Positions 7,299 to 14,603 of a DNA stretch of 20,046 nucleotides are shown piece after piece; the stretch's first letter is position 1, and each line of letters opens with the position of its first letter. This DNA comes from a virus. Where the stretch lies: positions 1 through 20,046 of IMG/VR virus record IMGVR_UViG_3300042914_001360; one strand, written 5' to 3'. Both the position numbers and the translations under genes were made by a program. The notes below the pieces were generated by a model. That model was given only the letters and a program-made list of their open reading frames with translations. It was not told the origin of the DNA and ran no database searches.

Positions 7299-7960
7299 AG
7301 AAAGTTGTGGTCACGCAGGCTTTCGGGGACGATTGGCTGGAGGTCTTAAACCTGACCAGACCGCGCATTGAGGCTTACTGCAAGCGGCACGAACAGGACT
7401 TTATCTCCATCGAGAAGCCGCTGGCGCATCCGGTGCAGTACAGCAAGCTGATCATACCGCACCTCATGACGACCAAGGGCTACGATGTCGTAACCTTCCT
7501 TGACGCCGATGTGCTGGTTGCGTTGGATTGCCCGGACATCTCCAAGGATGTAGATAAGTTCTGCGCTTTCGACGAGGGATCATACCTTGACCGCAAGCCG
7601 GGAATGACGGCACTGGCCAAGGCTTTTGGTTACAAGATCGAGCCAAGGTTCTACGTTAACACGGGTGTCTTTGTGGCAACAAAAGAAGTGGCCGGGATAT
7701 TCGCCCAGCCGCCCATCGGTTTGTTCCCCAACCACTTTGCCGAGCAGACATGGATGAACATCATGGCACACCTATGCGATCTTGATCTTCAGGAACTTGA
7801 CCCGGTCTACAACTGCATGACCAGCGTTGAGCAGCACTTCGGTCTTAACCGCTACCATGACGCATATATGATTCACTATGCGGGACAGTCGAATGACATG
7901 CACAAGCTTAGGGGACAGATTGAGGCGGACATTAAGAAGCTTGAGGAAGAGATCCGATGA
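7295..7960 (+). CDS. GT-A fold glycosyltransferase
   Basis: 221 residues from ATG 7295. VVTFLDADVLV contains the DxD motif (residues 70-72) that binds the metal and sugar-nucleotide in GT-A glycosyltransferases. RFYVNTGVFVATKE (about 120) and YMIHYAG near the C-terminus match acceptor- and metal-side segments of GT8-like enzymes. The last 25 residues form a charged helix. It would move a sugar from a nucleotide-sugar to an unknown acceptor: phage DNA, a virion protein or the host surface. It lies in the early operon, with another glycosyltransferase at 11220 and an Fe/2-oxoglutarate oxygenase at 8807 in the same transcript, so the three may act on one target. The acceptor cannot be deduced. 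Confidence 0.75.
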   Translation: MKKVVVTQAFGDDWLEVLNLTRPRIEAYCKRHEQDFISIEKPLAHPVQYSKLIIPHLMTTKGYDVVTFLDADVLVALDCPDISKDVDKFCAFDEGSYLDRKPGMTALAKAFGYKIEPRFYVNTGVFVATKEVAGIFAQPPIGLFPNHFAEQTWMNIMAHLCDLDLQELDPVYNCMTSVEQHFGLNRYHDAYMIHYAGQSNDMHKLRGQIEADIKKLEEEIR

Positions 7961-8190
7961 CCCCGGTGCGCGTGGTTCAGGCCAACGGCAAGTACAGGCT
8001 TGAGACCATCATGGGCAATGTAATTGGTCCAAGGTTGTGGGGCGCGATACCCCCAAACGGCTTGCCGCCGATCGATGACGTTTTTGACACAAAGGATGCC
8101 GCTAGGGATGCGGCAGAATTATGGAACATGTATGCGGTCTGGTGTCAGGACCGCTCGGGGAAGAAAAAGAAATGGTCTCGACGCAATTAA
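7957..8190 (+). CDS. Small hypothetical protein
   Basis: 77 residues, started by the ATGA overlap with the glycosyltransferase. The first 30 residues suggest a small beta hairpin (VRVVQANGKYRLETIMGN), followed by a helix with AARDAAELWNMYA and a very basic tail GKKKKWSRRN. The basic end suggests contact with nucleic acid. No family is recognised. Confidence 0.6.
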   Translation: MTPVRVVQANGKYRLETIMGNVIGPRLWGAIPPNGLPPIDDVFDTKDAARDAAELWNMYAVWCQDRSGKKKKWSRRN

Positions 8191-8483
8191 CATCCGGTGA
8201 TTACGACGCAAGAATCCAGCAGCTTGCCGGCGAGATAGTCATCCGCGCAATCGATGACATAAGGATGCTACAGAGACGAGGTATCCTGAATGGGATACAA
8301 CCCACAGGAGCAAGAAGCAAAAACGTCAGGGACTGCAACTGCTACCGCAGAGTTGAGTCTGTCAGGAAGCTTGTGGACGATTTCTCCAATGGCGTGATCC
8401 TGTTCTGGTGCAAGGTGGCCGGAATAGATATTGACCAAGCAACCCTCAATCGTGTAATAAAGAAGAATCATGGAACTAATTAA
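8172..8483 (+). CDS. Hypothetical protein
   Basis: 103 residues from ATG 8172, chosen because longer starts run deep into the preceding gene; it still overlaps that gene by 19 bp. Mostly helical: QLAGEIVIRAIDDIRMLQR, then a Cys-containing loop DCNCYRR and a final helix FSNGVILFWCKVAG. Cys and aromatic residues are frequent, yet no metal-binding pattern is complete. I recognise no family. Confidence 0.6.
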   Translation: MVSTQLTSGDYDARIQQLAGEIVIRAIDDIRMLQRRGILNGIQPTGARSKNVRDCNCYRRVESVRKLVDDFSNGVILFWCKVAGIDIDQATLNRVIKKNHGTN

Positions 8484-8634
8484 AACCATACTCGAGATGA
8501 CCGTAAACATTGCCGCGCTGATTATTGCGTTCTCGGTTGCGCTATCGCTTGTTTTGGCCGGGGCAGCGTTTTTGTTTTGGTTGTTTGACAGAATTAAGGA
8601 GGAAAGAGAGCAATGGAAAAACTGGGACAGATAA
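8470..8634 (+). CDS. 54-residue single-pass membrane protein
   Basis: This short gene overlaps the preceding gene by 14 bp and the next by 22 bp. The protein has a short N-terminal helix (MELIKTILEM), one long hydrophobic segment at about residues 12-38 (IAALIIAFSVALSLVLAG within it) and a charged C-terminal tail, DRIKEEREQWKNWDR. That is an N-out, C-in inner-membrane topology. It could be a holin-like, superinfection-exclusion or membrane-anchor peptide; no lysozyme is nearby, so a holin role is not favoured. Coding is supported by the snug fit in the operon and by the clean hydrophobic/charged layout. Confidence 0.6.
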   Translation: MELIKTILEMTVNIAALIIAFSVALSLVLAGAAFLFWLFDRIKEEREQWKNWDR

Positions 8635-8843
8635 AGTTTCTAGGCGATCGTGAGGTCAAGATGGTCGAGATGAAATTCGACATTGATGAAGTTACCGCAG
8701 ATAAGCTGGCAGCATTCGGTTTCAACATGATTAAGTATAACCGTGATGAACTCGCCGGCATTGCACTTAAGCAGCTTCTGACTGAGTACGTTGAAAGGAA
8801 GAACAAATGCAAACAGAAAAAACGTTTAAGCAAAAAATCCTAA
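8613..8843 (+). CDS. Small hypothetical protein
   Basis: 76 residues with a strong Shine-Dalgarno (AAGGAGG about 10 bp before the ATG). It starts with a possible beta hairpin (LGQIKFLGDREVKMVEMKF), then a helix-turn segment EVTADKLAAFGF and a helix LAGIALKQLLTEYVE, ending in a run of Lys/Arg. The basic tail overlaps the start of the oxygenase gene by 37 bp. No family is recognised; a small nucleic-acid-binding protein is possible. Confidence 0.6.
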   Translation: MEKLGQIKFLGDREVKMVEMKFDIDEVTADKLAAFGFNMIKYNRDELAGIALKQLLTEYVERKNKCKQKKRLSKKS

Positions 8844-9379
8844 CGGCCGTAACGGTCCCAGAGGTATTTACCCGCTCGCAGTGCGAGATGATTATCCGCG
8901 ACGCCGAGATCATCGGCATGACCCGGGCGCCCGTGCTTGCCAAGGACGGCAGCCGGGTGACAAGCCGAACCCGCACCTGCGCGTCATGCTGGCTGCCCAA
9001 GTCGCCGCACTTCCAGTGGGTCTACAATTATCTGGCAGCGGTTGTATCCGAGGTTAACAAGGAACACTACAGGTTCGATATATCGGACATGCAGCAGTTG
9101 CAGGTGCTTAGGTACCGGCCGCTCCAGAAGTTTAAGTGGCATTTCGATACCTACGACGGAAGCGACCGCAAGATGACCTGCGTCGTGAACCTGTCACGGC
9201 CGGATGATTACGTCGGCGGCGGGCTATGCGTCGAGGCGGATTGGCATGGGGTGGAGAAGTCAACGCATCAGGGGTCGGCAAACTTCTTCCCGTCTTGGAT
9301 TAAGCATAAGGCCAAGGCACCACTGCTCGGTACGCGCTGGGCGCTGGTGGCATGGATCACAGGGCCGGCATGGAGATAA
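8807..9379 (+). CDS. 2-oxoglutarate/Fe(II) oxygenase, prolyl-hydroxylase (PKHD) type
   Basis: 190 residues matching the P4H-like 2OG-Fe(II) oxygenase fold. H112 and D114 in WHFDTYDG, and H167 in FPSWIKHKAKAP, are the three iron ligands. R177 in GTRWALVAW is the 2-oxoglutarate-binding Arg, and DDYVGGGLCV is the usual turn before the distal half. The full catalytic set is present, so it is probably active. Related phage enzymes hydroxylate proteins, and some distant relatives oxidise nucleobases; this sequence looks closer to the protein hydroxylases. It is in the same operon as two glycosyltransferases, and a hydroxyl group would be a natural acceptor for a sugar, although that link is only inferred. 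Confidence 0.85.
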   Translation: MQTEKTFKQKILTAVTVPEVFTRSQCEMIIRDAEIIGMTRAPVLAKDGSRVTSRTRTCASCWLPKSPHFQWVYNYLAAVVSEVNKEHYRFDISDMQQLQVLRYRPLQKFKWHFDTYDGSDRKMTCVVNLSRPDDYVGGGLCVEADWHGVEKSTHQGSANFFPSWIKHKAKAPLLGTRWALVAWITGPAWR

Positions 9380-9834
9380 ACGTCACGCTCAACGCCAACG
9401 AGATTCTGGTCGCAGGATACGTTGGCATGCGCAGGAATGCGGAAGCGAGCCATATGCGCCGTAACCCACGCTTCCCCGAGAAGGTGGTTGGCGAGCTATG
9501 GGGGTACCATATCGAAGCCGCGCACGCAGAGCTTGCGGTTGCCAAGACGCTTGGGATCTATTGGGGATTCGGGGTCAACACGTTTCATGTGCCTGACATC
9601 GAGAACACGAACCTAGAGGTACGGTGGTCGAGCCGGAAGGATCTCAAGATCCGACCGGACGACACCGGGATTGTAGTGTCAGTATCCGGCCGCTGCCCGG
9701 ACTATACGATTCATGGATGGATTCACGCCGAGGATGGTAAGAAGGATGAGTACAGGTTCAGCCAGCACCCGCCCTGCTTCTTTGTGCCGCACGCCAATCT
9801 CAACCCCCTATCGGAGTTAAAACTACATGATTGA
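9370..9834 (+). CDS. PD-(D/E)XK-like phage protein
   Basis: 154 residues from ATG 9370, which overlaps the oxygenase stop by 10 bp; ATG 9352 is an alternative. The sequence follows a pattern I know from many phage hypothetical proteins: AAHAELAVAKTLG (Glu 54), VPDIENTNLEVRW (Asp 76, Glu 83), then a beta-rich end with GRCPDYTIHGWI and PPCFFVPHANLNPL. The E...D...ExR layout resembles the PD-(D/E)XK nuclease core, with Arg 85 where the catalytic Lys is expected. It may be a nuclease with an altered site or a non-catalytic DNA-binding relative. Confidence 0.65.
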   Translation: MEINVTLNANEILVAGYVGMRRNAEASHMRRNPRFPEKVVGELWGYHIEAAHAELAVAKTLGIYWGFGVNTFHVPDIENTNLEVRWSSRKDLKIRPDDTGIVVSVSGRCPDYTIHGWIHAEDGKKDEYRFSQHPPCFFVPHANLNPLSELKLHD

Positions 9835-9907
9835 TATAGGACCAAACGAAATGCTTATGTTCGCCATTGGCGTTGCGCTATTGGCAATGTGGATGGACCG
9901 CAAATGA
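9827..9907 (+). CDS. 26-residue membrane peptide
   Basis: A tiny frame overlaps the preceding gene by 8 bp and the next by 4 bp (ATGA). It has a polar start, MIDIGPNEM, one hydrophobic segment LMFAIGVALLAMW, and a charged end MDRK. The double overlap leaves no other explanation for the spacing between its neighbours, and the layout is that of a real small membrane protein. Function unknown. Confidence 0.5.
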   Translation: MIDIGPNEMLMFAIGVALLAMWMDRK

Positions 9908-10500
9908 CATTCGCAGCAAACCTACCGCGCCATCAGTACGTCATGGTGGACCGCCAGTTCTGCTCTCAAGGCAAGGAGCATGGATGGGAGGATGCGGTCT
10001 GGTTCGGGCTATACTCGGTACCGCACCGGGCTTGGGGATGCACCGTCATGCTCAAGTGCGGCGCCCTGTACCGTGGGCTGCCCCTGCATGCGCTCGCATT
10101 CCCGGGCGGAACGGAAGAGCCGTGGACCTTGGGCGACGCGCAACGCTGGGATTGTTTCGGCTGGAACTTTACCACGATCGAGTATGACTACCTGCGCGAA
10201 CTAGACTGTCAGGTGTGGTTGGCGTCCCGGCAGGCTTGGATGCAGGGATCGTACATGTTCACGGCCGAGCCTTACGGTGACGCTTATAGCATGGAGCCTA
10301 GCCAAACAAAGTCGCATCACTTCATCGAACTCGCCAACGGCCGCATCGCTTGCGTCCCGGGCAACAACGTCATGTTCAAGGAGACGTCTTTCACCGGAAA
10401 GAATTCCCTTGCCAAACCCACATGGCTTAGGGTACAAACGAAAACCTTCCACGCCGAAGAGCAACCGTTCGACGGGGTCGTGGGGGAAGAAACAGCATAA
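9904..10500 (+). CDS. Hypothetical phage protein, Trp/Cys-rich
   Basis: 198 residues from ATG 9904; a GTG at 9889 is possible but the 4-base overlap with the membrane peptide favours the ATG. It is rich in Trp, Tyr, Phe and Cys and looks mainly beta-stranded (VWFGLYSVPHRAWGCTVMLK). The central part WFTLGDAQRW-like and YDYLRELDCQVWLASRQAW suggests a compact globular domain. I recognise no family and see no complete catalytic motif. Confidence 0.65.
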   Translation: MTFAANLPRHQYVMVDRQFCSQGKEHGWEDAVWFGLYSVPHRAWGCTVMLKCGALYRGLPLHALAFPGGTEEPWTLGDAQRWDCFGWNFTTIEYDYLRELDCQVWLASRQAWMQGSYMFTAEPYGDAYSMEPSQTKSHHFIELANGRIACVPGNNVMFKETSFTGKNSLAKPTWLRVQTKTFHAEEQPFDGVVGEETA

Positions 10501-10511
10501 GGAGGTAGACC

Positions 10512-10703
10512 ATGCCACTAGGTAAGAACGTAGGTAAGAACATCAAGGAACTGATGGCGGACAACCGCAAGAAGGGCAGCGCCCGGGGTGCCGGCGGCAA
10601 GCCGCGATCCCGTAGTCAGGTGTTGGCGATCGCGCTATCCGCCGCAGGGAAGAGCAAGCCGAGCCGGCGGTATCCGAAAACCTTTCGTATCCGCACGTCT
10701 TGA
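10512..10703 (+). CDS. Small basic phage protein, DUF6496-like
   Basis: 63 residues behind a very strong Shine-Dalgarno (AAGGAGG, 6 bp before the ATG). It is highly basic. The order GKNIKELMADNRKKG followed by KPRSRSQVLAIALSAAG matches a common type of small phage protein with an SRxQxxAIAL ending that I associate with DUF6496. Function is unknown for the family; the charge suggests binding to DNA or to the particle interior. The strong ribosome site implies high expression compared with the rest of the operon. Confidence 0.7.
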   Translation: MPLGKNVGKNIKELMADNRKKGSARGAGGKPRSRSQVLAIALSAAGKSKPSRRYPKTFRIRTS

Positions 10704-10894
10704 GTCAGAAGATCGATTGGTTGGTGGACATGCTGTCCTTATCCCGGCGCAAACTAGCAAAGCGCAGGGATGAGGCAGACCACCTTATGATAAACAAACT
10801 AAGGGCGATCATCGCGCAGGTGGATGCGTCGCTCCTCATAGCAAAGGAAATCCAAAGAGATGAACACGAAAGAAAGCGAACAGGTTCTAGCTGA
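10700..10894 (+). CDS. Small helical protein, TTG start
   Basis: 64 residues if it starts at TTG 10700, which overlaps the upstream stop as TTGA; the first ATG is at 10730 and would give 54 residues. The whole protein is a charged helix (RRKLAKRRDEADHLMINKL, then a second helix rich in Ala and Ile) with possible coiled-coil spacing. No family is recognised. Confidence 0.5.
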   Translation: MSQKIDWLVDMLSLSRRKLAKRRDEADHLMINKLRAIIAQVDASLLIAKEIQRDEHERKRTGSS

Positions 10895-11204
10895 AAGGCT
10901 AACCGTGATGGAGGCGACGCTGGTCGCCATCAAGCAGGAATTATTTGTCACAAGGAAACGCCTTGAGGATGTGATGCTCGCGATTACAGGCAAGGCGGAA
11001 GAACCAGTTATACCGGAAGACCTGAAGGTAGATAGGTCGATCAAGGGCAACAAGCTTCCAGAAACCGTAGCCCGTCGCTACGCCGTATGGCAGCAGCAGC
11101 ACCTCATGGGCATGAGCATCAGCGCGATTGCCCGTGCTTGGAAGTGCGACAGGCGCTCGGTCCAGTATGCCCAGAAAAACAACTGGCGGGCTAAATACGT
11201 TTAG
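10860..11204 (+). CDS. Coiled-coil plus helix-turn-helix protein
   Basis: 114 residues. Residues about 1-45 are a Leu/Met-rich helix with coiled-coil spacing (LAERLTVMEATLVAIKQEL). A linker follows, then residues about 72-112 form a helix-turn-helix: MGMSISAIARAWKCDRRSVQYAQKNNW, of which ISAIARAWKCDRRSVQ is the core. It probably dimerises through the coil and binds DNA through the HTH, making it the clearest DNA-binding regulator candidate in the early operon and a possible binder of the repeats near 14.6 kb. The link to those repeats is speculation. It overlaps the previous gene by 35 bp. Confidence 0.65.
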   Translation: MNTKESEQVLAERLTVMEATLVAIKQELFVTRKRLEDVMLAITGKAEEPVIPEDLKVDRSIKGNKLPETVARRYAVWQQQHLMGMSISAIARAWKCDRRSVQYAQKNNWRAKYV

Positions 11205-11219
11205 GGAGGATATCAAACC

Positions 11220-12317
11220 ATGAAATTATGGAAGAACGAAACACCCGGTGTTCATCGCATCGATGACAATAACCTTTGGCCGCGCACAACGTACATGCTG
11301 CCCGACGAACTGACGGGCGAGCTATTCAAGACGTCGGTGCCGTGTCCGCACAAGATCAAGCCTTACTACCCGGGCCGCTCGACCGGAGGGGCAACCGCCG
11401 TGTACCGTGCCGGGGCGATCGGGGACGCGATCATCACCACCGCGATCGTGCATTATCTGGTGCAGGAGTCGGGAGGGGTTGTGGATGTATACGCACCCGC
11501 ACGCAACCTGACACTATATGCAGGACTAGGCGCCAGACTTCTTCCCCTGCCGGCAACGCTCGAGGCGTGGGATTCGTACGACGCGCACGTCCCGACCGAC
11601 GACCTGTTCAGCGGGCAGGTGGGAGACACCAAGCTTGGGACCGGACCGGGCAACTGTTATGACCGCATCTACACTTGGATGAATGCCGGAGACGTAGATC
11701 CAAAGTATAAACGCCCGCACCTGTACCTGATCGAGCCGGACCACAAGGAATTGACCGATATGGGCAAGTGGCCGATTAAGGGAGACTTCTTCGCCTACCA
11801 CGTCAGCAGTTCAGGGCCGACCCGCACCTACCCGCCCAAGCAGGGACAGGAAGCCGTGCTGGCATTGCTCGAGGCTTTCCCCAATCACAAGGCGGTGATT
11901 ATTGGGCTAGACAACTCAAACAATTTCAAGGTAGACCATCCCAGAGTGATCGACCTTTTCAATTCAACCAAGCAGTTCCGCTCGTTGTTCCCGATCGTGA
12001 GCAATGCGGATTTCGTCGTGGCGCCGGACAGTTCGATCAACCACGTCGCTGCCGGCTTGGACACGCCATGTGTGTCCCTATGGGGCAGCTACCATCCTGA
12101 TGATCGTATGACCTACTACCCGCGCAACGTGTCGGTGTTCAAGCCTGACACCTGCCCGCATAGCCCGTGCCGCCCACATGCGGGCTTGCCGCAGCAGATG
12201 TGCAAGGACGCGACTAACAAGACCAAGGGTACGCAATACTGGTGTAACGCGCTACGTCATATCACCGCCCAAGACATCGTTGAGGCGGCCAAGAAGGCGG
12301 TGGAGTTGAATGGATGA
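11220..12317 (+). CDS. GT9-like (heptosyltransferase family) glycosyltransferase
   Basis: 365 residues with a good Shine-Dalgarno (GGGAGGA). The N-terminal half has YRAGAIGDAIITTAI (about 62-76), like the GDxxxxT opening of ADP-heptose:LPS heptosyltransferases. The C-terminal half has the donor-site block ADFVVAPDSSINHVAAGL and then CVSLWGSYHP, diagnostic of the GT9/GT-B fold. A Cys-rich segment near the end (CPHSPCRP, then QMCKD and WCNA) is unusual for the family and could bind a metal or form a lid. It would transfer a sugar from a nucleotide-sugar. In a phage the target could be host LPS, a virion protein or modified DNA; none can be picked from the sequence. Confidence 0.8.
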   Translation: MKLWKNETPGVHRIDDNNLWPRTTYMLPDELTGELFKTSVPCPHKIKPYYPGRSTGGATAVYRAGAIGDAIITTAIVHYLVQESGGVVDVYAPARNLTLYAGLGARLLPLPATLEAWDSYDAHVPTDDLFSGQVGDTKLGTGPGNCYDRIYTWMNAGDVDPKYKRPHLYLIEPDHKELTDMGKWPIKGDFFAYHVSSSGPTRTYPPKQGQEAVLALLEAFPNHKAVIIGLDNSNNFKVDHPRVIDLFNSTKQFRSLFPIVSNADFVVAPDSSINHVAAGLDTPCVSLWGSYHPDDRMTYYPRNVSVFKPDTCPHSPCRPHAGLPQQMCKDATNKTKGTQYWCNALRHITAQDIVEAAKKAVELNG

Positions 12318-12493
12318 GCAGGGTGGAAGCAATCTTTGTAAGTGTCCAAAATATCATAATGGCAGTATTGCCTTGGATGATCACAATGAAGATAATTCTT
12401 ACGGCAGCAGGTGGGACCAGAATTGATTGGATCGACGCCGGTCTTATTCTTTCCTACATGTTCCTAGCAAGGAGGAGAAACCCAAACTTTTAA
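12314..12493 (+). CDS. 59-residue membrane protein, last gene of the early operon
   Basis: Starts at ATG 12314 and overlaps the GT9 stop as ATGA. The protein has two hydrophobic stretches (about residues 7-31, with IIMAVLPWMITMKIILTAA, and about 39-51, with IDAGLILSYMFLA) and a basic end RRRNPNF. It may be a hairpin with both ends inside. The coupling to the GT9 gene suggests a membrane partner for that enzyme or simply an independent small membrane protein. Function unknown. Confidence 0.6.
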   Translation: MSRVEAIFVSVQNIIMAVLPWMITMKIILTAAGGTRIDWIDAGLILSYMFLARRRNPNF

Positions 12494-12497
12494 TTTA

Positions 12498-12575
12498 ATG
12501 CCGGAGTGGTGCGCAGGGAGATCCTGCGACGGGTTGTCCTCCTGAAGGTGTGTTCACCCCTTGAATCACCGGCAT
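12498..12575 (+). ncRNA. Structured intergenic RNA candidate
   Basis: A 78-base fold closed by a perfect 7-bp helix, ATGCCGG (12498-12504) with CCGGCAT (12569-12575). Inside are a 6-bp hairpin CGCAGG-GAGAT-CCTGCG (12512-12528) and a 4-bp hairpin GGTG-TGTT-CACC (12547-12558), giving a multibranched, tRNA-sized shape. The T-arm and anticodon arm of a tRNA are absent and I match it to no known riboswitch or ribozyme. It lies between the early operon and the primase-helicase gene, so it could be a cis-acting leader, a processing site or a small RNA. The rest of 12494-12644 holds only the Shine-Dalgarno GAAAGGA of the primase-helicase gene. Confidence 0.4.
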
Positions 12576-12644
12576 GCTTTTCAAATGACATGTAAACGAA
12601 CGCACACATGATGTCGGAGAAACAAATAAAGAAAGGAAACACAA

Positions 12645-14573
12645 ATGAAACTACCAAGCAGAACAGAGCAATTCATCCGTACCGGGGCGCAGGAAGGCGA
12701 ACGTAACCAAGAGCTATTCCTCGCCGCACAACAAATCAGGGACGCCGGAGGCACCGAGGCCGAGGCGATGGCGAAGCTGTCGCCGGCGGCCGAGTCAAGC
12801 GGGCTGAAGGAGAGCGAGATCCGGGCGGCGATCACCTCGGCATTCAGGCGCAGCGCCCGCCAACCGATCACGCCGCATAGCTATATCAATCCATTCAAGC
12901 CGCTCAAGATCGAGATTGAGCCTTGCCCCAAGCCGTCGGACAACTCCGATGACGTCCGCAAGTTCCTATTGACCGCATTCAGGGAGGGGGAGCGGATCTG
13001 CATCGTGGGCGCGGTCGGGCATGAGGATGGCGAGCGACCCAACGGTAAGGGAACCATCATGACCCGGGAGGAGTGGCTGCATAAGTTCCATGCCGGGGTC
13101 GAGCTACCGGATGCGTACGTCGGTGCGTACGTCTGCATCAATCCCGTGGGCGAGTCACGCAAGGCAGAGGATGTAAAGGATTTCAGGCATGCCCTGATCG
13201 AGTTTGATAGCGGCACCATGGAAGAGCAGTGGGCGATCGTCAACACGCTCGAGTTGCCCTGTTCGGTCATCATCCATTCTGGTCACCGCTCGGTTCATGC
13301 TTGGGTCAAGGTGGATGCAAAGAACGCGCAGGAGTATGCCGAGCGCGTTGCCTACCTGTACTCCAAGATGTCGCAGTTCGATATCGATCCCAAGAACAAG
13401 GATGCGTCCAGACTGTCCCGTCTCCCCGGGGCGCCCCGCAAGCTGAAGAACGGGCATCAGGCGCTGCTCGCATCCAACACGGGTAGGTCAGGGTGGAGCG
13501 AGTGGAAGGCACACATGGAGACCATGAATCTGCCGCAGCCAACCCCGTGGGATGACATCCTCAACTTCGATGCCGGATCGGACAACGACTGCCTGTTAGG
13601 CAACCGCTGGCTATGCAAGGGCGGGTCGTGCCTGTGGGTTGGCGGGTCGGGCTTAGGCAAGTCAACGCTGTGCCTACAGGCCATGATGACGTGGGCGCTA
13701 GGCAGAAGCTTCCTTGGCATCTCGCCCAAGAAGCCGCTGCGGTCGCTGCTCATCCAAGCCGAGAACGATCTGGGCGACGTGGCTGAAATGGCTCAAGGTG
13801 TGCTGCGCCACCTCAAGGGTACGCTCAACCTGAACGAGGATGAGACCAAGCAGATTCTGGATAACGTGGTCATCGTCCGCGACTGCACCAAGACGGGACC
13901 GGAGTTTGCCAAGATGGCAGCGTCCCTCATCGGGCTGCACCGTCCTGACCTGTGCTGGATCGATCCGCTCCTGTCCTTCATGGGAGGGGATGCGCTGGCC
14001 CAAGAGAACATGACCATGTTCCTGCGCCATTGCCTGAACCCGATCAGTGTGGCGACGGGTGTGACATGGATGGTAATGCATCACACCCCCAAGCCACCCA
14101 AGGAGGGGCAGGGGTCTACGATCCTCTACGATCTCGCCTACGCCGGGATAGGGTCAAGTGAGCTTACCAACTGGGCAAGGGCCGTGGTGTACCTTCAGGC
14201 GGTGAAGGAAGGGCATTTTAAGCTGTCTTTCCCAAAGCGGGGAGGAAGGGCTGCGATTCCTTGGCCGCAAAGCGATACAGACCTGCACGCCAGCAAGTAC
14301 GCCACCCATGTATGGCTAAAGCACGCAGAGGAATGGATGGCATGGGAGGAGTCTAACGGGCCTGAGAATACAGGCAGGGGCAGGCCAGAGGTGACCATCG
14401 AAAGGGCTATACCAGATTGGCCCAAAGGGGGTGGTTATGGTACCTGCATCGACCATATTATAGCGTCTGTGGCATGCTCGAAACGCAAGGCTCAGGAGCT
14501 ATTCGCGGTCGCAAAACAGGACGGGACGATCACAAAGAATGGGGATGGCTGGGACATCACCCAGCTTTCGTAA
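12645..14573 (+). CDS. Primase-helicase: AEP-like primase fused to RepA-like ATPase
   Basis: 642 residues. Residues about 20-70 look like a PriCT-type helical domain. Residues about 180-270 carry AEP primase motifs: LIEFDSG (E186, D188), SGHRSVHAW (H218), and DASRLSRLPGAPR (about 253-265). Residues about 320-540 form a RecA/RepA-type ATPase: Walker A GGSGLGKST at 333-341, Walker B around LCWIDP (D440), and the segment MVMHHTPK at 477-484. The last 60 residues look like a winged helix. Such fusions make primers and unwind DNA at phage or plasmid forks. A good Shine-Dalgarno (GAAAGGA) precedes the ATG. The stop codon lies within the first element of the origin-like block, which strongly ties the protein to that site. 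No DNA polymerase is seen in the window, so host polymerase may be used. Confidence 0.85.
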   Translation: MKLPSRTEQFIRTGAQEGERNQELFLAAQQIRDAGGTEAEAMAKLSPAAESSGLKESEIRAAITSAFRRSARQPITPHSYINPFKPLKIEIEPCPKPSDNSDDVRKFLLTAFREGERICIVGAVGHEDGERPNGKGTIMTREEWLHKFHAGVELPDAYVGAYVCINPVGESRKAEDVKDFRHALIEFDSGTMEEQWAIVNTLELPCSVIIHSGHRSVHAWVKVDAKNAQEYAERVAYLYSKMSQFDIDPKNKDASRLSRLPGAPRKLKNGHQALLASNTGRSGWSEWKAHMETMNLPQPTPWDDILNFDAGSDNDCLLGNRWLCKGGSCLWVGGSGLGKSTLCLQAMMTWALGRSFLGISPKKPLRSLLIQAENDLGDVAEMAQGVLRHLKGTLNLNEDETKQILDNVVIVRDCTKTGPEFAKMAASLIGLHRPDLCWIDPLLSFMGGDALAQENMTMFLRHCLNPISVATGVTWMVMHHTPKPPKEGQGSTILYDLAYAGIGSSELTNWARAVVYLQAVKEGHFKLSFPKRGGRAAIPWPQSDTDLHASKYATHVWLKHAEEWMAWEESNGPENTGRGRPEVTIERAIPDWPKGGGYGTCIDHIIASVACSKRKAQELFAVAKQDGTITKNGDGWDITQLS

Positions 14574-14603
14574 GTCGTTGATAATGGTTTTTGCAGAAAT
14601 GCG

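Noticed and set aside
11276-11801. Overlapping frames inside the GT9-like gene
   Set aside because: High GC keeps alternative frames open; the 365-residue frame carries the family motifs and the Shine-Dalgarno.
12498-12575. Possible tRNA gene
   Set aside because: The 7-bp acceptor-like helix and size fit, but there is no D arm, no 5-bp/7-base anticodon arm, and no GTTCRANYC T-loop, so it is listed only as an unassigned structured RNA.
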